From the NCBI RefSeq assembly GCF_014203955.1, contig NZ_JACHKA010000001.1, positions 2,511,001 through 2,575,000 of the forward strand: a stretch of 64,000 nucleotides of DNA, given 5' to 3'. This DNA is from Sphingobium lignivorans. GTDB lineage: Bacteria; Pseudomonadota; Alphaproteobacteria; Sphingomonadales; Sphingomonadaceae. The position numbers and the translations under genes were made by a program. Below are positions 60,778 to 64,000 of the stretch, one piece after another (position 1 is the stretch's first letter; each line of letters opens with the position of its first letter). The notes under the pieces are model-generated. The model searched no databases. It was not told the origin of the DNA and saw nothing but the letters and a program-made list of their open reading frames with translations.

Positions 60778-61308
60778 TCAGGCAGCCTTGCGAGTCTTCG
60801 CCAGCTTCTTGAGAAGCATGTCCCGCTTCAGGCGCGAGAGATGGTCGATGAAGAGAATGCCTTCGAGATGATCCATCTCATGCTGGAGGCAGGTGGCGAG
60901 CAGCCCTTCCAGCTCTTCCTCGTGGATGCGGCCCTGCCGGTCCATCCAGCTTGCCCGGATGCGCGCGGGGCGATCCACCTCGGCATATTGGTCGGGCACC
61001 GAGAGGCAGCCCTCATTATAGACCGAGTGCTCGGCCGAGCCTTCGAGAATGCGCGGATTGATGAACACCAGCGGGTTCTTCACCGGCGGCGCGCCCTCCT
61101 CGTCCGACTCGGGCTCCTGCAGGTCGATCACGAGCACGCGCTTGGGAACGCCGATCTGGATGGCTGCAAGGCCGATACCGGGCGCGGCGTACATCGTCTC
61201 GAACATGTCGTCGATCAGCGTCTGCAACGCATCGTCGATGGTCTCGACGGGCGTCGAAATCGTCCGCAGGCGCGGATCGGGCGTCTCGATGATAGGACGG
61301 ATGGCCAT
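60778..61308 (-). CDS. def: Peptide deformylase
   Basis: 176 aa. Metal site: [10 protein letters not shown] (44-53), EGCLSVP with Cys101, and QHEMDHLEG with His143, Glu144 and His147. Removes the N-formyl group from nascent proteins. The start at 61308 gives a normal length; no Shine-Dalgarno-like sequence is visible upstream (CCCCCTC), so initiation may be leaderless or the true ribosome site differs. Confidence 0.95.
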   Translation of the reverse strand: MAIRPIIETPDPRLRTISTPVETIDDALQTLIDDMFETMYAAPGIGLAAIQIGVPKRVLVIDLQEPESDEEGAPPVKNPLVFINPRILEGSAEHSVYNEGCLSVPDQYAEVDRPARIRASWMDRQGRIHEEELEGLLATCLQHEMDHLEGILFIDHLSRLKRDMLLKKLAKTRKAA

Positions 61309-61461
61309 GAGGGGGAGATATGAGAGCGGCCACGCAAGATCAAGGGCGGCGTTGATGCTTTGTTCCGATCAATCTGATCGAACGCAAAGACAGGCCTCGT
61401 GCGTTACCCCATTGTTTCGGCGGCAAACGGGCCTTTCGCAAGGCGGATGACGGGAGGGGCA

Positions 61462-63015
61462 ATGCGCGACAGCCAGAGCCAGCAGGCGGTGATCGACTTT
61501 CTCTCGCGCCCCGGCGTGCTCGCCCCCGGCCGCCCGGAGCGAATCGATACGCATGGCGCCATCCTCTTCCTGGCCGGAGACCGGGTGTTCAAGCTCAAGC
61601 GCGCCGTGCGCTATTCCTATCTTGATTTCTCGACCATCGAGAAGCGGCGCCGCGTCTGCGAGGCGGAACTGCGCCTCAATCGCCGCACGGCGCCCGACCT
61701 GTATCTGGAAGTGCGCAGCGTCAATGCGCAGGCGGACGGCAGGCTGGGCTTCGAGCCCGGCACGCCGGTCGACTGGCTGGTGGTGATGCGCCGCTTCGAA
61801 GCGGAGGACCTGCTCGAAAGCGTCGCCGCGCGGGGCGGGCTAACGGCGCCTCTCACCCGCCTGCTCGCGGACCGGATCGCGGCCTTTCACCGCGAGGCGG
61901 AAGTGGCCATCGTCCCGGATGGCGCCGCGCGGGTGCGGGCGATCATCGAGGGCAACCGGGCGAGCATGGCGGATTGCGACGCGGCGGTGCTCCCGCTCGA
62001 AGACTGCGCCCGCCTGCTCCAGCGCAGCCTCGCCGCGCTCGAAGGGCTTGTCCCCTGCCTCGATGCACGCGGCCGGAACGGACATGTCCGTCACTGCCAT
62101 GGCGACTTGCATCTGGCCAATATCTGCCTGTGGCGCGGCGAGCCGACCCTGTTCGACTGTCTGGAATTCAGCACCGACCTCGCCACGACGGACGTGCTGT
62201 ACGATCTCGCTTTCCTCGTCATGGACATGTGGGAAAAGGGCCTTCACGCGCAGGCCTCGCTGCTGTTCAATCGCTATCTGGACCTGACCGGGGAAGAGGA
62301 CGCCATCGCGGCGATCCCGCTCTTCCTCTCCATGCGAGCAGCGATCCGCGCGCATGTCAGCGCCGTGGCGGCGCAGACACAGGGCGATGCGGCCGGGGCG
62401 GAGGGGAAGCGCCGGTCCGCTGGCGCCTATCTGCGCGCGGCGCTTGCCTTTCTCGATCAGCCGTCCCCGATGCTGGTCGCCGTCGGCGGCTTCAGCGGCA
62501 CCGGCAAGTCGACGCTTGCCGGGGCGTTGGCGCCGGGCCTTGGCGGTGCGCCGGGCGCGCGGTGGCTGCGCACGGACGTGCTGCGCAAGCGACTCGCGGG
62601 ATTGGCGCCCGAGGAGCACCTGCCCGCCGCCGCCTACACGCCGGAACAGTCGGCGCGGGTCTATGAGACGCTCGGCGAATCCGCCGGCGCGAGCCTCGCG
62701 GCAGGCAGAAGCGTCATCGTGGACGGCGTCTTCGCCAGCCCGGAAGAGCGCGCCGCGATCCGCGCGGTAGCAGCGGCCCATGGCCTGCCCTTCATCGGCC
62801 TCTGGCTCGAAGCGCCCGCCGCCCTGCTCATGGACCGGGTGTCCGCCCGGCACGGCGATGCCTCGGACGCGGACGCGCGCGTCGTTTCCCTGCAACTTCA
62901 ATATGATCTCGGCGATCTTTCGGACTGGCGGCGGATCGATGCGTCCGGCGCTCCGGAGGATGTCGCGCGCCGGGCAATGTCGGCACTGGAGGAGGATCAA
63001 CGCTCATGGCCCTGA
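61462..63015 (+). CDS. Bifunctional APH-like / P-loop kinase fusion protein
   Basis: 517 aa. N-terminal aminoglycoside-phosphotransferase-like domain (about 1-320) with the Brenner-type loop HCHGDLHLANICLW and the FDCLEFSTDLATTD metal motif. C-terminal P-loop kinase (about 335-515) with GGFSGTGKSTLA and the LRTDVLRKRL, IVDGVFA motifs. This COG2187/COG0645-like fusion is widespread and its substrate is not known. ATG 61462 with GGGAGGGG. It overlaps the zinc dehydrogenase start by ten bases. Confidence 0.85.
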   Translation: MRDSQSQQAVIDFLSRPGVLAPGRPERIDTHGAILFLAGDRVFKLKRAVRYSYLDFSTIEKRRRVCEAELRLNRRTAPDLYLEVRSVNAQADGRLGFEPGTPVDWLVVMRRFEAEDLLESVAARGGLTAPLTRLLADRIAAFHREAEVAIVPDGAARVRAIIEGNRASMADCDAAVLPLEDCARLLQRSLAALEGLVPCLDARGRNGHVRHCHGDLHLANICLWRGEPTLFDCLEFSTDLATTDVLYDLAFLVMDMWEKGLHAQASLLFNRYLDLTGEEDAIAAIPLFLSMRAAIRAHVSAVAAQTQGDAAGAEGKRRSAGAYLRAALAFLDQPSPMLVAVGGFSGTGKSTLAGALAPGLGGAPGARWLRTDVLRKRLAGLAPEEHLPAAAYTPEQSARVYETLGESAGASLAAGRSVIVDGVFASPEERAAIRAVAAAHGLPFIGLWLEAPAALLMDRVSARHGDASDADARVVSLQLQYDLGDLSDWRRIDASGAPEDVARRAMSALEEDQRSWP

Positions 63016-63995
63016 TGCATGCCATGCAACTCGATGCGCCGGGCGAACGACTGCGTCCCGTCGCGCGTCCGCTGCCCGAGCCGGCGGCCGGACAGATCCG
63101 CCTCGCCATTTCCGCCTGCGGTGTCTGCCGCACGGACCTGCATGTGATGGACGGGGACATCCATGGCGTCCTGCCGATCATCCCGGGGCACGAGATCGTC
63201 GGCCGCGTCGATGCGCTCGGCCCCGGCGTGACTGGCCTTGCGCCGGGCGACCGCGTCGGCGTGCCCTGGCTCGGCCATAGCTGCGGCACCTGCCGGTTCT
63301 GCCTGAACGGGCAGGAGAATCTGTGCGACGCCCCGCTCTTCACCGGCTTCACGCGCGATGGCGGCTATGCCAGCCATTGCATCGCGGACGCACGCTATTG
63401 CTTCCCCATTCCGGACATGTTCGACGATGTCCATGCCGCCCCGCTGCTCTGCGCGGGGCTGATCGGCTATCGCGCTTACCGGCTCGCCGGGGATGCGCCC
63501 ACGCTCGGCCTCTATGGCTTCGGCGCCGCCGCGCACATCCTTGCCCAGCTCGCCATCTGGCAGGGGCGCCGCGTGCTGGCCTTCACGCGCGAGGGGGACG
63601 CGCGCAGCCAGCACTTCGCTCGCGCGCTCGGCTGCGCCTGGGCCGGGTCGTCCACGCAGCCCTCGCCCGAGCCGCTCGATGCCGCCATCATCTTCGCGCC
63701 GGATGGAGCGCTGGTGCCCCGCGCGCTCAAGGCCGTCCGCAAGGGCGGGCGCGTGGTCTGCGCCGGCATCCACATGTCCGATATCCCGGCCTTTCCCTAT
63801 GCCGATCTGTGGGAGGAGCGCAGCATCCTCTCGGTCGCCAATCTGACGCGCGCCGACGGGCTGGAGTTCCTGCCCCTCGCCGCGCAGGCCGCCATCCGCA
63901 CCAGCGTGACGGCGCTGCCGCTCGATCAGGCAAACGAAGCGCTCGATCGCCTGCGGCGCGGCGATGTCGACGGCGCGCTCGTCCTCACCATGTGA
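63006..63995 (+). CDS. Zinc-dependent alcohol dehydrogenase, MDR family
   Basis: 329 aa. Catalytic zinc: SACGVCRTDLH and GHEIVGR. Structural zinc: CGTCRFCLNGQENLC. The Rossmann motif LGLYGFGAAAHI is atypical (GFGAAA rather than GxGxxG). It resembles the AdhA/propanol-preferring branch (CGVCRTDLHV). Its ATG lies within the last codons of the kinase gene, so translation is coupled. The gene is complete, ending five bases before the window edge. Confidence 0.87.
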   Translation: MALMHAMQLDAPGERLRPVARPLPEPAAGQIRLAISACGVCRTDLHVMDGDIHGVLPIIPGHEIVGRVDALGPGVTGLAPGDRVGVPWLGHSCGTCRFCLNGQENLCDAPLFTGFTRDGGYASHCIADARYCFPIPDMFDDVHAAPLLCAGLIGYRAYRLAGDAPTLGLYGFGAAAHILAQLAIWQGRRVLAFTREGDARSQHFARALGCAWAGSSTQPSPEPLDAAIIFAPDGALVPRALKAVRKGGRVVCAGIHMSDIPAFPYADLWEERSILSVANLTRADGLEFLPLAAQAAIRTSVTALPLDQANEALDRLRRGDVDGALVLTM

Positions 63996-64000
63996 AGCAC

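Overview
The window is about 64 kb of GC-rich chromosome, most likely from a sphingomonad (Sphingobium, Novosphingobium or Sphingomonas type alphaproteobacterium). This rests on the style of the encoded proteins: a LigM/DesA-type tetrahydrofolate O-demethylase beside a FerA/FerB/FerC-like ferulate module, three large TonB-dependent receptors, an alphaproteobacterial GTTC-N7-GTTC SOS box before lexA, and a phasin/PHA synthase/MaoC-Pta/AckA locus. The genus is inferred, not proven.

Layout. 1-5.8 kb: 3' part of rnc, era, a glutathione S-transferase, a BKACE-family enzyme, an unknown small gene and a Kef-type antiporter. 5.8-11 kb: polyhydroxyalkanoate locus (phasin; divergent phaC, MaoC-Pta fusion, ackA). 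11-20.1 kb: a sulfite-oxidase-like gene, then a ten-gene same-strand series (VOC protein, cupin dioxygenase-like protein, SDR, two zinc dehydrogenases, benzoylformate-decarboxylase-like enzyme, second BKACE, IclR regulator, small cupin, DUF4169-like protein) that looks like a catabolic operon for aryl-ketone or aryl-keto-acid side chains. 20.2-26.2 kb: ferulate-type module on the minus strand (ferB-like, ferA-like, alpha/beta hydrolase, O-demethylase) with a divergent MarR regulator. 26.3 kb: tRNA-Arg(CCG). 26.6-29.3 kb: copper ATPase plus CueR, with a candidate 19-bp-spacer promoter. 29.5-30 kb: a frameshifted aspartic-protease-like remnant. 30-35 kb: TetR regulator, Tat-exported sulfatase and TonB receptor.

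35.1-47.1 kb holds the most unusual locus: eight minus-strand genes read as one unit, in the order secreted paralogue A, TonB receptor, secreted paralogues B, C and D, FecI-like sigma factor, FecR-like anti-sigma factor, and a second TonB receptor with an N-terminal signalling (STN) domain. The two receptors are close paralogues of each other. The four secreted proteins share Cys-Asp/Glu-Arg-x-Cys-Leu and Glu-Asn-Gly motifs and have no function I can name. It reads as a self-regulating cell-surface signalling and uptake system for an unknown ligand.

47.2-64 kb is mostly core: Rrf2 regulator and divergent methyltransferase, a small ion-transport group (LPG-synthase-like membrane protein, MgtA-type ATPase, bestrophin), ogt, lexA, comEC, gltX, gltA, a DUF2087-like gene, def, an APH/P-loop kinase fusion and a zinc alcohol dehydrogenase. 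No CRISPR array, transposase or integrase was seen.
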